Shown here piece after piece: positions 7,973 to 15,675 of a stretch of DNA of 18,664 bases. Both the position numbers and the translations under genes were made by a program. This stretch comes from Halobacteriales archaeon QS_9_67_15. GTDB lineage: Archaea; Halobacteriota; Halobacteria; Halobacteriales; Haloarculaceae. Within the stretch, counting starts at the first letter, position 1; each line of letters starts with the position of its first letter. The notes under the pieces are model-generated. The model ran no database searches. It was not told where the DNA came from and saw nothing but the letters and a program-made list of their open reading frames with translations. Location: the NCBI GenBank assembly GCA_003023165.1, contig PXSD01000190.1, positions 1 through 18,664 on the forward strand, given 5' to 3'.

Positions 7973-8368
7973 TCACTCCTCGCGGTCGGTCCAGAAGTCG
8001 AACGAGCGACCGGGGACGAAGATGTCGAGGCCGACGGCGGTTTCCTCGCTCTCGTTCTCGACGCGGTGGGACTCCCACGGGTCGAGCCACACCGAGTCGT
8101 ACCGTTCCAGCCGCTCGCTCTGCTCACGGCTCCGCCGTTCGCTTCGAGGCGCTTCCTCCGGTCGCGCCTCGCCCTCGGTGTGAACGGTCAGCTCCCCCTC
8201 GAGGACGAGGCAGACCTGCCCGTTCTTGTGGTCGTGTATCGGCGAACTGTGGCCGGGCGGTTTCTCGAACCACTCCAGGCTCACGTCGTCGTCGCCGGTG
8301 AGCGCGACGCGACGCCAGCCCTCGTCCGGTTCGTACGTCTCCGCGTCGTCGAAGCTGACTCGCTCCAT
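7973..8368 (-). CDS. small cupin-domain protein
   Basis: This 131-aa single-domain cupin contains motif 1 as PIHDHKNGQVCLVLEGELTV (two His metal ligands, with Gln in place of the usual Glu) and motif 2 as WLDPWESHRVEN (third His). Between them lies an unusually charged Arg/Glu-rich insert (RPEEAPRSERRSREQSERLE). The frame is open to 8494, but the ATG at 8366-8368 gives the family's normal N-terminus MERVSFDDAETYEPDEGW. A weak AT-rich box (about 8391-8397) lies at leaderless distance. Cupins of this size bind a metal and act as sensors, isomerases or dioxygenases. The substrate is unknown. The gene is divergent from the exporter pair and abuts the transposase remnant. Confidence 0.82.
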   Translation of the reverse strand: MERVSFDDAETYEPDEGWRRVALTGDDDVSLEWFEKPPGHSSPIHDHKNGQVCLVLEGELTVHTEGEARPEEAPRSERRSREQSERLERYDSVWLDPWESHRVENESEETAVGLDIFVPGRSFDFWTDREE

Positions 8369-8442
8369 ATCGACGACCGGGCCGCTCGCATCATATCTCT
8401 GGCGGCGACCGCCTTTTGCCGGTCCGACGCGTACTACCGACG

Positions 8443-9519
8443 ATGACAGCAGCAGACGACTCGGGGTCTGGGGGCTGGAGCGACTCCGAGTCACGGCAGG
8501 ACGCCGATTCGGCGGGCACGGTGGGCCGGGACCGACTCCGGGCCGACCGAGTCGGCCCGGAGTCGTCTGCGGACACCGCGGTCGCGGTCGAGGGACTCAG
8601 CAAGCGGTTCGGGAGCGGCCCGGACGCGACGACGGCGGTCGACGGCGTCTCCCTGACGGTCGACCGCGGGGCCATCGTCGGCCTGCTCGGCCCGAACGGC
8701 GCCGGCAAGACGACGCTCGTCAAGTCCATCCTCGGGATGGTGCTCCCCGACGAGGGGACGGTCCGGATCGACGGTATCGACGCCCGCGAGCGGCCGCGGG
8801 CGGCCTACTCGCGGGTCGACGCACTGCTGGAGGGGGCGCGCAACGACTACTGGCGGTTGACCGTCCGGGAGAACCTGCGCTACTTCGCGACGGTCAGCGG
8901 CGTCGATCCCGACTCCGTGGCCGCGCGCCACGACCGCCTGCTCGACAGACTCGACCTGTCGGACCACGCCGACGTGGCCGTACGAGACCTCTCGCGGGGG
9001 ATGAAACAGAAGGTGTCGCTGGCGAGCGTGCTCGCCGGCGGCGCCGACGTAGTCTTCCTCGACGAGCCGACCCTCGGGCTGGACGTCGAGAGCGCGCGCA
9101 CCCTCCAGACGGAACTCCGGCGACTGGCCGCCGACGAGGGGCTCACGGTCGTGCTCAGCAGCCACAACATGGACGTGGTCGAGACGGTCTGCGACCGCGT
9201 GGTCATCATGTCCGATGGGCGGATCGTCGCCGACGATGCCGTCGACGCGCTGCTCGGCGGCGACGACACCCACGAGGTCCACGTCGCGAGCGCCGACTTC
9301 GACCCGCCCCTGCTCGACGACCTCCGTGAGCGACTCGACCTCACCGTGGTCCCGCTGGAGGAGGGCGCGCGCATCGAAGCGACGGTCGACAGCGACGGAC
9401 TGTACGCACTGATGGCACAGCTCCGGACCGAGGACGTGACGCTCGACCGGGTGCGCACCGTCGAACCCGACCTCGAAGACGTCTTCGTCGACGTGACCGC
9501 GGAGGGACCGCAGCGATGA
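8443..9519 (+). CDS. ABC-2 type transporter ATP-binding protein (DrrA/CcmA-like)
   Basis: This 358-aa exporter ATPase has a 40-residue acidic, disordered N-terminal extension before the domain, which starts at AVAVEGLSKRFGSG. Walker A is GPNGAGKTT, the signature is LSRGMKQK, Walker B is VVFLDEPTLGLD and the switch His lies in LSSHNMD. A C-terminal domain of about 90 residues ends in EPDLEDVFVDVT, the typical end of drug, lipid or polysaccharide exporter ATPases. The frame can open at TTG 8416, but ATG 8443 is preferred: a T-rich box (8414-8417) lies about 27 bp before it. The gene overlaps the following permease by 4 bp. Confidence 0.93.
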   Translation: MTAADDSGSGGWSDSESRQDADSAGTVGRDRLRADRVGPESSADTAVAVEGLSKRFGSGPDATTAVDGVSLTVDRGAIVGLLGPNGAGKTTLVKSILGMVLPDEGTVRIDGIDARERPRAAYSRVDALLEGARNDYWRLTVRENLRYFATVSGVDPDSVAARHDRLLDRLDLSDHADVAVRDLSRGMKQKVSLASVLAGGADVVFLDEPTLGLDVESARTLQTELRRLAADEGLTVVLSSHNMDVVETVCDRVVIMSDGRIVADDAVDALLGGDDTHEVHVASADFDPPLLDDLRERLDLTVVPLEEGARIEATVDSDGLYALMAQLRTEDVTLDRVRTVEPDLEDVFVDVTAEGPQR

Positions 9520-10328
9520 GCACCGAGGGACTCGACGACGGTGTGGTGCCGCGCCGCGCGAGCTACGCCCAACTGGCGAAACAGGTGCTCTACCGCGAGT
9601 ACCTGATTTTCGTGCGCTATCCGGCCAACGCCGTCGGCGGGATCGTGATCGCGCTGTTCTTCTTCGGCGTGCTGTTCTACGGCGGCGAGATGGTCGCGGG
9701 GCGCGCGCTCACGGACTCGCTGGCAGGGATCATCGTCGGCTACTTCCTCTGGACGCTGTCGGTCGGTGCCTACTCGTCCATCTCGAACGACATCGGGAGC
9801 GAGGTCCAGTGGGGGACGCTGGAGCGCCACGTCATGACCCCCTTCGGGTTCGCGCCCGTCGCCCTCTGCAAGGGCGCGGCGAAAGTCGTCCGGACGTTCC
9901 TTACTTCCGCGCTGATACTCGCCGTGATGCTGGCGCTCACCGACACGACGCTGCAGGTCCCGGTCGTCACCGTGGTCGTTATCGCCGGGTTCAGCATCGT
10001 CTCCGTGCTCGGTCTCGGCTTCGCCGCCGGCGGTATCACCGTCCTCTACAAGCAGGTCGGCAACTGGCTGAACCTCCTCCAGTTCGGGTTCGTCGTCCTC
10101 ATCTCCGCGCCCGTCTTCGAGCTCGGGTGGACGCGGCTGCTCCCGCTGGCTCACGGCAGCGCCCTGCTCCAGCGGGCGATGATCGACGGCACCCGGCTCT
10201 GGGAGTTCGCCCCGGCCGACCTCGCCCTCCTCGTCGGCGTCGCCGTCGGCTACCTCGCCTTCGGCTACGTCGTCTTCCAGTACGCTACGCGGCGAGCGCG
10301 ACGACTCGGCGTCCTCGGCGACTACTGA
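9516..10328 (+). CDS. ABC-2 type transporter permease
   Basis: This 270-aa membrane protein has about six hydrophobic segments. Examples are AVGGIVIALFFFGVLFYGG, LAGIIVGYFLWTLSVGAYS, a segment around residues 130-150 and VVVIAGFSIVSVLGLGFAAG. The conserved ABC-2 region with EVQWGTLERHVMTPF (coupling helix) lies between the second and third segments. The ATG overlaps the ATPase stop (ATGA), so the two are co-translated and form one exporter. The cargo is unknown. Drugs, lipids or glycans are the usual possibilities. It converges on the GNAT gene, whose stop is 35 bp away. Confidence 0.9.
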   Translation: MSTEGLDDGVVPRRASYAQLAKQVLYREYLIFVRYPANAVGGIVIALFFFGVLFYGGEMVAGRALTDSLAGIIVGYFLWTLSVGAYSSISNDIGSEVQWGTLERHVMTPFGFAPVALCKGAAKVVRTFLTSALILAVMLALTDTTLQVPVVTVVVIAGFSIVSVLGLGFAAGGITVLYKQVGNWLNLLQFGFVVLISAPVFELGWTRLLPLAHGSALLQRAMIDGTRLWEFAPADLALLVGVAVGYLAFGYVVFQYATRRARRLGVLGDY

Positions 10329-10363
10329 CCGGTGGTCGACGCGCTCGCGGTGAGCTCGGGCGG

Positions 10364-10663
10364 CTACAGGTCCTTCGCGTAGAAGCACCGCCGGACGTCG
10401 AGTCGCTCGTCGTACCCCTCCGCGACGCGCTCGTACCCGCCCGACTCGTAGAAACCGATCGCCCGCTCGTTGTCGGCCATCACCGCTAACCTGATCCGGT
10501 TGCCGCCGCCCGAACGGACCGCCCGCTCGGTCCGGTCGAGCAGGCGGGAGCCGACTCCTTCGCCCCACTGGTCGGGGTGCACATAACAGTTGCCCAGCCC
10601 GTACACCCCGGGGCCCTCGTCGACCGCCTCCGCTCCGACGATCGGTTCGTGGGCCGCGTGCAT
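10364..10663 (-). CDS. GNAT-family N-acetyltransferase, N-terminally short
   Basis: The 99-aa protein contains the acetyl-CoA-binding core. YVHPDQWGEGVGSRLLDR is motif A with the pyrophosphate loop (Q-x-x-G-x-G/A type, here QWGEGVG). RIRLAVMADNERAIGFYES and GGYERVAEGYDERL follow as the C-terminal half. Complete GNAT domains have about 140-170 aa. Here only about 25 residues precede motif A, so the first strand and helices are missing. Upstream the frame is open for about 17 codons to a TAG but has no start codon. This suggests a 5'-truncated gene, possibly cut by rearrangement in the tRNA-linked array that lies directly upstream. It may be a pseudogene. Confidence 0.6.
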   Translation of the reverse strand: MHAAHEPIVGAEAVDEGPGVYGLGNCYVHPDQWGEGVGSRLLDRTERAVRSGGGNRIRLAVMADNERAIGFYESGGYERVAEGYDERLDVRRCFYAKDL

Positions 10664-10795
10664 CCTCGCGTGTTGCCGGTCGGACCTCCGTGTCGGCGGT
10701 TCACCCGGCGACCACTAAGGGATCGGTCCGAGCGTCCCAACCGGGGAACGAACCGCTCACGCCACACGGTGCTCAGTGAGTAGCGCCGGCAGAAG

Positions 10796-10819
10796 CGTCC
10801 GAGCGGAGATTCGAACTCC
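10796..10819 (-). repeat. partial tRNA-Arg 3'-end copy 1
   Basis: These 24 bp are identical to the T-arm, 3' acceptor strand and discriminator base of tRNA-Arg(GCG) at 11152-11175. Similarity continues into the trailer (gcgccggcagaag here against gcgtcggcagaaa behind the tRNA). It has no tRNA 5' half, so it is not a tRNA gene. Confidence 0.9.
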
Positions 10820-10872
10820 CGATAGACGGTCGCTCCCGCTGGTCGCGCTGCGTCTATCGTGCTCGAATCTCC
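10805..10872. repeat. hairpin built on tRNA-end copy 1
   Basis: The segment ggagattcga (10805-10814) of the tRNA-end copy is the exact inverse of tcgaatctcc (10863-10872). Inside it cgatagacg (10820-10828) pairs with cgtctatcg (10851-10859), leaving a 22-nt loop. The strand would fold into a 19-bp interrupted stem containing the T-arm sequence. Confidence 0.8.
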
Positions 10873-10941
10873 GTGAGACGACCGTATTCCTCAGCGATGG
10901 CGAGCACACGAGGTGCTCGCCGAGTTGCTTCGGAAAGAAAA

Positions 10942-10964
10942 CGTCCGAGCGGAGATTCGAACTC
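10942..10964 (-). repeat. partial tRNA-Arg 3'-end copy 2
   Basis: These 23 bp are identical to the tRNA-Arg 3' end. The trailer is also related (cgagttgcttcgg against cgagttgcgtcgg). An inverted 9-mer partner of its T-arm (ggagattcg at 10951-10959, cgaatctcc at 11083-11091) lies 123 bp away, towards the tRNA. The copy is followed in the trailer by a 9-bp hairpin, ggcgagcac/gtgctcgcc (10899-10921). Confidence 0.9.
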
Positions 10965-11096
10965 GTGAAGACGTTCCGGGTCGCTCCCTGCTCACGGGTC
11001 ACTCCGTTCCCCGTTCGCTTCCCGAGGCCTCACTCCATTCGGCCTCGCGCCGCTCGCTTCCCGGGCGTGCGACTTCCCTGCCCGAATCTCCTGTAC

Positions 11097-11154
11097 ACGT
11101 TTCGCCGACGCAGTCGCCTCGCTGTCGCTCAGCGAGTTGCGTCGGCAGAAACGT
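11097..11154. repeat. long hairpin immediately behind tRNA-Arg
   Basis: The left arm acgtttcgccgacgca (11097-11112) pairs with tgcgtcggcagaaacgt (11138-11154), 16 bp with one bulged base. The loop itself can pair (ctcgct/agcgag). The right arm includes the last three bases of the tRNA. In the transcript this would lie at the tRNA 3' end and could act as terminator or processing structure. Confidence 0.75.
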
Positions 11155-11224
11155 CCGAGCGGAGATTCGAACTCCGGTCCCTGGCTCCGCAAGCCAAGAG
11201 GATAGTCCACTACCCTACCCGGAC
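11152..11224 (-). tRNA. tRNA-Arg (anticodon GCG)
   Basis: On the minus strand GTCCGGG pairs with CTCGGAC as a 7-bp acceptor stem with one G-T pair, followed by G as discriminator. The D-arm GGGT..ATCC, the anticodon arm TTGGC-TTGCGGA-GCCAG (anticodon GCG preceded by T33) and the T-arm CGGAG-TTCGAAT-CTCCG are all present. The length is 73 nt with no intron. The CCA end is not encoded, so the CCA-adding enzyme must supply it, and a cca gene lies in this window. A TATA-like CTTTACAATC lies about 27 bp upstream (11246-11255). The tRNA reads codon CGC, abundant in this genome. Confidence 0.95.
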
Positions 11225-11310
11225 TCATCTCTACGTACCGCGGTTGATTGTAAAGGGGTTACGATCCGCTCGGGGAGTATCAAAGGTTCGCTTGAACGTC
11301 CTGAAGGCAT

Positions 11311-11318
11311 TTTATATA
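11311..11318 (+). promoter_or_regulatory. TATA box of the lipoprotein gene
   Basis: The sequence tttatata is centred about 24 bp before the ATG at 11338, giving an essentially leaderless transcript. Confidence 0.7.
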
Positions 11319-11337
11319 GAGGACCGTCTGTGCAGTC

Positions 11338-11937
11338 ATGAAGCGACGCACCTTCGTCCGCGCACTCCCCGCTGCCGGCGCACTCGCCCTCACCGGCTGT
11401 CTCTCCGAGGGGTCGGGCGAGGCACCGATAGGCACCGACGAACCGACGGACACGGCGGGTGACGACCCAGTAGACACGGCGACAGAACCCGGTGACGAGA
11501 GCGACACACCGAGTGATACGCCGACCGAGTCACCAACCGAGACACTGACGGAGAGACCGGAGGGGGGATCGTCCACCACCCCCAGTGGCGTCGCCGAGAA
11601 GTCGCTCACGGTCACCGATAGCGGGTGTGGGGAGCGGATGAACGACGCGTCGGTCGCGTTCGACGAAGCGAGCGAGACGGTCACGGTCACCGGGACGATC
11701 TGGGGCAACAACGCCTGTTACACGGCGGTCCTCTCGGGGGTCGCCCTCGACGACGGGACGCTGACGGTCGTCGTCGCGTCGGAGTCCGACGCCGGCACAG
11801 ACGAAGCCTGTGCCCAGTGCATCACCGAGATCGGGTACGAGGTCACTGTCACGCTCGACGGCGGTCTCCCCGACGAGGTCGCAGTCGTCCATGACACCGG
11901 CGACGAGAAGACGCGCGTCACGTCGACTTCGCGGTAG
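11338..11937 (+). CDS. Tat-exported lipoprotein of unknown function (haloarchaeal)
   Basis: This 199-aa protein begins MKRRTFVRALPAAG and has a lipobox ending at Cys21 (LALTGC), so it is exported by Tat and lipid-anchored outside the membrane. A Thr/Pro/Asp/Glu-rich linker follows (residues about 22-85), typical of exposed stalks. The C-terminal domain has four Cys in an arrangement I have seen in several haloarchaeal lipoproteins: SGCGERMNDASVAF, VTGTIWGNNACYTAVL and DEACAQCITEIGY, ending GGLPDEVAVVHD. The cysteines could form disulphides. The function is unknown. It starts at the first ATG after a good TATA box and has no operon partner. Confidence 0.85.
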   Translation: MKRRTFVRALPAAGALALTGCLSEGSGEAPIGTDEPTDTAGDDPVDTATEPGDESDTPSDTPTESPTETLTERPEGGSSTTPSGVAEKSLTVTDSGCGERMNDASVAFDEASETVTVTGTIWGNNACYTAVLSGVALDDGTLTVVVASESDAGTDEACAQCITEIGYEVTVTLDGGLPDEVAVVHDTGDEKTRVTSTSR

Positions 11938-11987
11938 CGGCGACCCCGGAGCGCGCCGCGGGCCCGACACGCGAGTACGGTCCTCGA

Positions 11988-11995
11988 TTTTATAT
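11988..11995 (+). promoter_or_regulatory. TATA box upstream of the small ORF and rpa
   Basis: The sequence attttata (continuing tcc) is centred about 28 bp before ATG 12020. A leaderless transcript would start exactly at that ATG. A second box, cgcttaagcgg (12129-12139), lies closer to rpa. Confidence 0.55.
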
Positions 11996-12019
11996 CCGAA
12001 GGGGCGACCACGTCCCGGT

Positions 12020-12166
12020 ATGACTCAGACGGTGACACGGCGATGGGGGGTGCGACGGTCGGCCGCGGACGAGGTCGGGCCGACGAGAGAATCGGGGGAC
12101 GAGAGCGGGGTGGCGACCCAACGACAACGCTTAAGCGGCGAGGAGCCATGCCAACGGCTAGACTAA
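12020..12166 (+). CDS. possible 48-aa leader protein overlapping rpa
   Basis: The frame runs from ATG 12020 to TAA 12164-12166 and encodes MTQTVTRRWGVRRSAADEVG ending CQRLD. Two features favour it. A strong TATA box sits at leaderless distance, and its stop shares one base with the rpa start (TAATG), a classical coupling junction. Against it, the composition is less acidic than its neighbours and I recognise no family. It may be a regulatory upstream ORF that feeds ribosomes to rpa, or a chance frame in a long 5' leader. Confidence 0.4.
   Translation: MTQTVTRRWGVRRSAADEVGPTRESGDESGVATQRQRLSGEEPCQRLD
12127..12137 (+). promoter_or_regulatory. second TATA-like box proximal to rpa
   Basis: The motif acgcttaag lies about 34 bp before the rpa ATG at 12166 and would give a leader of about 7 nt. 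The same nine bases occur at the histone promoter (13754-13762), so both genes may share promoter type and regulation. Confidence 0.5.
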
Positions 12167-13647
12167 TGGGAGAGATCGAGGAGATATATGCGGACCTCGA
12201 GACGGACGTCTCCGAGGAGGAGTTCCGGGAGGCCATCGAACAGAAGGTCGAGCAGATGGGTGGGCTCGCCGACGAGGAGACGGCGGCGATGCTCATCGCG
12301 CACGAACTCAACGAAGGGGAAGTGGACACCGTCGCGGACATCGAACCCGGCATGGAGGAGGTGAAGTTCCTCGCGAAGGTCGTCTCTATCGGCGAGCTAC
12401 GCACGTTCGAGCGCGACGGCGAGGACGAGGACGGCCGCGTCGTCAACGTCGAGGCGGCCGACGAGACCGGCACCGTCCGCCTCGCGTTCTGGGACCAGCA
12501 GGCCGAGGCGATCACCGACGGGATGCTCGAAGCGGGGCAGGTGCTCCGCATCGCGGGCCGACCGAAAGACGGGTACAACGGGCTGGAGGTCTCCGTCGAC
12601 AAGGCGGAGCCGGACGAGGACGCCGAGATCGACGTGCAACTCGGCGAGGGGTCGACGGTCGACGCGCTGACGATGGGCCAGTCGGACGTAAACGTGACCG
12701 GGCTCGTCCTGGAGACGGAGTCGATCCGGACGTTCGACCGCGACGACGGCTCGGAGGGGAAGGTCGCGAACTTCCTCCTGGGCGACGAGACCGGGACCGT
12801 GCGCGTGACGATGTGGGACGACCGCGCCGACCGCGCCGCGGAGCTCGAACCGGGGACGGCAGTCGAGATTGTGGACGGGTACGTCCGCGAGCGCGACGGT
12901 GACCTCGAACTCCACGTCGGCGACCAGGGGGCCGTCGACGAGGTCGACGAGACGGTCGAGTTCACGCCGGAGGCGGACGCCATCGACGCCGTCGAGATGG
13001 ACGAGGTGGTCGACCTGGCGGGCGTCATCCGTTCGGCCGACCCCAAGCGGACCTTCGACCGCGACGATGGCTCCGAGGGACAGGTCCGGAACATCCGCGT
13101 GCAGGACGACACCGGCGACATCCGCGTCGCGCTCTGGGGCGAGAAGGCCGACAAGGAGATCGCACCCGGCGACGAGGTGTTCGTCGCCGACGCGGAGATC
13201 CAGGACGGCTGGCAGGACGACCTGGAGGCCTCGGCTGGCTGGCAGTCGACGGTCGTCGTGCTCGACGAGAACACCGGGGCGGGGGCGGCCGCGCCGTCGC
13301 CCGGTGGAGCGAGCGCCGACGAGGACGGGTCCGGCGGTTCGGAATCGGCCGGCCTCGGCGCGTTCACCGGCGACGAAGGCGACGGCGGTGGGGACGAGAG
13401 CGGGTCGAATGTCGGTGCGAGCGACGCGAACGCCGGTGGAACCAGCGCCGATAGCGGTGCCGCGGCCGCGACGGCGGAGGAAGTGGAGTTCACGGGGACG
13501 GTCGTCCAAACGGGCGACCCGGTGATCCTGGACGACGGCACGGAGACGATGCAGGTCGACACGGACACGGCGCTGACGCTCGGGCAGGAAGTGACCGCAC
13601 GCGGGTCGATGCGCGACGACCGACTCGACGCCGACGACGTGTTCTGA
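12166..13647 (+). CDS. rpa: replication protein A, multi-OB-fold single-stranded DNA-binding protein
   Basis: This 493-aa acidic protein binds single-stranded DNA during replication and repair. An N-terminal helical region of about 60 residues (MGEIEEIYADLETDVSEEEF) precedes three OB folds, around 65-155, 173-255 and 280-368. Each carries the same core: RTFERDGEDEDGRVVNVEAA, RTFDRDDGSEGKVANFLLGD and RTFDRDDGSEGQVRNIRVQD, followed by ETGTVRLAFW-type strands. A flexible Gly/Ser/Asp-rich linker (370-437) leads to a short fourth beta domain, EFTGTVVQTG to the end. No zinc-finger cysteines are present. ATG 12166 is chosen because the proximal TATA box excludes ATG 12148. The histone and deacetylase genes follow, an order I recall from Haloferax, where this single RPA is called RpaC. 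Confidence 0.93.
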   Translation: MGEIEEIYADLETDVSEEEFREAIEQKVEQMGGLADEETAAMLIAHELNEGEVDTVADIEPGMEEVKFLAKVVSIGELRTFERDGEDEDGRVVNVEAADETGTVRLAFWDQQAEAITDGMLEAGQVLRIAGRPKDGYNGLEVSVDKAEPDEDAEIDVQLGEGSTVDALTMGQSDVNVTGLVLETESIRTFDRDDGSEGKVANFLLGDETGTVRVTMWDDRADRAAELEPGTAVEIVDGYVRERDGDLELHVGDQGAVDEVDETVEFTPEADAIDAVEMDEVVDLAGVIRSADPKRTFDRDDGSEGQVRNIRVQDDTGDIRVALWGEKADKEIAPGDEVFVADAEIQDGWQDDLEASAGWQSTVVVLDENTGAGAAAPSPGGASADEDGSGGSESAGLGAFTGDEGDGGGDESGSNVGASDANAGGTSADSGAAAATAEEVEFTGTVVQTGDPVILDDGTETMQVDTDTALTLGQEVTARGSMRDDRLDADDVF

Positions 13648-13753
13648 CCGGTATCGACGGCCGAGCGGACGGCTTCCGTCGTGCGTGCCGTCGCGGTCGG
13701 GTCCGACGAATGGCGTGTCAGTCGCTGAGACTGTTGGAGAGCGGGGTTCGGAA

Positions 13754-13762
13754 ACGCTTAAG
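13754..13762 (+). promoter_or_regulatory. TATA-like box of the histone operon
   Basis: The motif acgcttaag is centred about 28 bp before the histone ATG at 13787, the correct distance for a leaderless transcript. Confidence 0.65.
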
Positions 13763-13786
13763 ACCGGAACGGTCCGCTTGTGGTGT

Positions 13787-14224
13787 ATGAGCGTCGAGCT
13801 ACCGTTCGCGCCGGTCGATACGATCATCCGGCGGAACGCCGGGAGTTTGCGGGTCAGCGCCGAGGCCGCGGAGGAACTCGCCCGTCGCATCCAGGAACGC
13901 GGGGCGGAGCAGGCGGCCGAGGCCGCCGAGGTGGCGACCGCGGACGGCCGGAAGACGCTGATGGCGTCTGACTTCGGCATCGAGGTCTCCGACGACAAGG
14001 AGGACCTCGAACTACCGATCGCGCCCGTCGACCGTATCGCTCGCCTCGACATCGACGACTACCGCGTCTCCATGGACGCCCGCATCGCGCTGGCGTCAGA
14101 ACTGGAGACGTACGCCGACCGCGTGGCCGCCGCGGCCGCGGACCTGGCCCGTCACGCCGACCGGCGGACGGTCAAGGGGGAGGACGTCGAGGCCTACTTT
14201 CGGCTCGAACAGTACTACGAGTAA
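13787..14224 (+). CDS. hstA: archaeal histone, tandem two-fold form
   Basis: The 145-aa protein carries two fused histone folds, as in other haloarchaea. Fold 1 (residues 1-65) starts ELPFAPVDTIIRRNAG and ends KTLMASDFGIE. Fold 2 (about 73-145) starts ELPIAPVDRIARLDIDDYRV and ends RRTVKGEDVEAYFRLEQYYE. The protein is acidic, unlike the basic histones of other archaea, consistent with a high-salt cytoplasm. The frame is open upstream to 13685, but ATG 13787 starts exactly at the fold and at leaderless distance from a TATA box. The deacetylase-family gene begins 6 bp after its stop, so the two are in one operon. It is a chromosome-associated protein or gene regulator. Confidence 0.95.
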   Translation: MSVELPFAPVDTIIRRNAGSLRVSAEAAEELARRIQERGAEQAAEAAEVATADGRKTLMASDFGIEVSDDKEDLELPIAPVDRIARLDIDDYRVSMDARIALASELETYADRVAAAAADLARHADRRTVKGEDVEAYFRLEQYYE

Positions 14225-14230
14225 CCCCGC

Positions 14231-15247
<1,017 letters not shown>

Positions 15248-15318
15248 CTGCGACACTCCCCTCATTACTGTGGTAGCCGACACGCGATAACCGAACGACG
15301 GGTCGGATATCGGGTCAG

Positions 15319-15380
15319 TTTATGTATTCTAATCTATTGGTAGGGGACTACACATAAATGCACGGCGGAAACCTATAGGT
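15319..15380. promoter_or_regulatory. AT-rich inverted repeat and palindrome before the winged-helix gene
   Basis: An AT-rich stretch in a GC-rich genome holds tttatgt (15319-15325) and acataaa (15352-15358) as an inverted pair, then a perfect 10-bp palindrome acctataggt (15371-15380). The palindrome lies about 45 bp before the GTG start and could be the core promoter plus operator. GGAG (15405-15408) may be the ribosome site. Autoregulation by the regulator encoded downstream is an inference. Confidence 0.4.
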
Positions 15381-15420
15381 GGGTGTGTGAGCAACGGTGC
15401 TGTTGGAGTGAACTGACCTC

Positions 15421-15675
15421 GTGTGTTGCTGTACGGAACAAACGTATCGTGATTGGGAATCGCAACTAGACGATCTGACACCGAGCGCGAAGTTCGTGTA
15501 CACGGTCCTCGAGTACGAGGGTCCGCTGACGCAGAAGACCCTCGCCGAGGAGACGCGCCTCTCGCAGCGCAGCGTCCGCAGCGCGCTGTCGGACCTGACC
15601 GAGGCGGGTCTGGTCGAGGAACGGATCTATCCGGCGGACGCCCGCCAGCGGCTCTACGCTCTCGACACCGAGTGA
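15421..15675 (+). CDS. winged-helix (MarR-like) DNA-binding protein, 84 aa
   Basis: The small regulator has a single winged helix-turn-helix: LTPSAKFVYTVLEYEGPLTQ, then KTLAEETRLSQRSVRSALSD as the helix-turn-helix, and LTEAGLVEERIYPADARQRL as third helix and wing. It starts with GTG, the first possible start after an in-frame TGA 12 bp upstream. The N-terminus contains three consecutive Cys (MCCCTEQTYRDWE), which might sense metal or redox state. That is inference only. The 173-bp leader holds palindromes that may be its operator. Its TGA stop is the first part of inverted-repeat element B. The target genes are unknown. Confidence 0.85.
   Translation: MCCCTEQTYRDWESQLDDLTPSAKFVYTVLEYEGPLTQKTLAEETRLSQRSVRSALSDLTEAGLVEERIYPADARQRLYALDTE

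Noticed and set aside
7843..8183. TATA-like tttaaata followed at leaderless distance by an ATG and a Cys-rich plus-strand ORF (7875)
   Set aside because: The AT patch and frame fall within the decayed transposase on the other strand, and most of the ORF is antisense to the cupin gene; composition is not haloarchaeal coding.
8880..10568. Very long minus-strand frame (562 codons) opposite the ABC exporter genes
   Set aside because: Typical GC-rich shadow: Arg/Ser-rich low-complexity protein antisense to two genes with full family motifs.
10796..10964. Two extra tRNA genes
   Set aside because: Only the 3' T-arm and acceptor strand are present; there is no matching 5' acceptor, D-arm or anticodon arm.
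10664..11340. CRISPR array or integrative element with integrase
   Set aside because: The repeats are tRNA ends with unequal spacing (146 and 210 bp), only three copies, and no cas or integrase gene lies in the window.
12148..12165. ATG 12148 as the rpa start
   Set aside because: It would lie before the transcription start set by the proximal TATA box, and the extra residues do not belong to the RPA N-terminus.
11718..13568. Very long minus-strand frame (616 codons) opposite rpa
   Set aside because: Ser/Pro/Thr-rich shadow of the acidic RPA gene; no domain recognisable.
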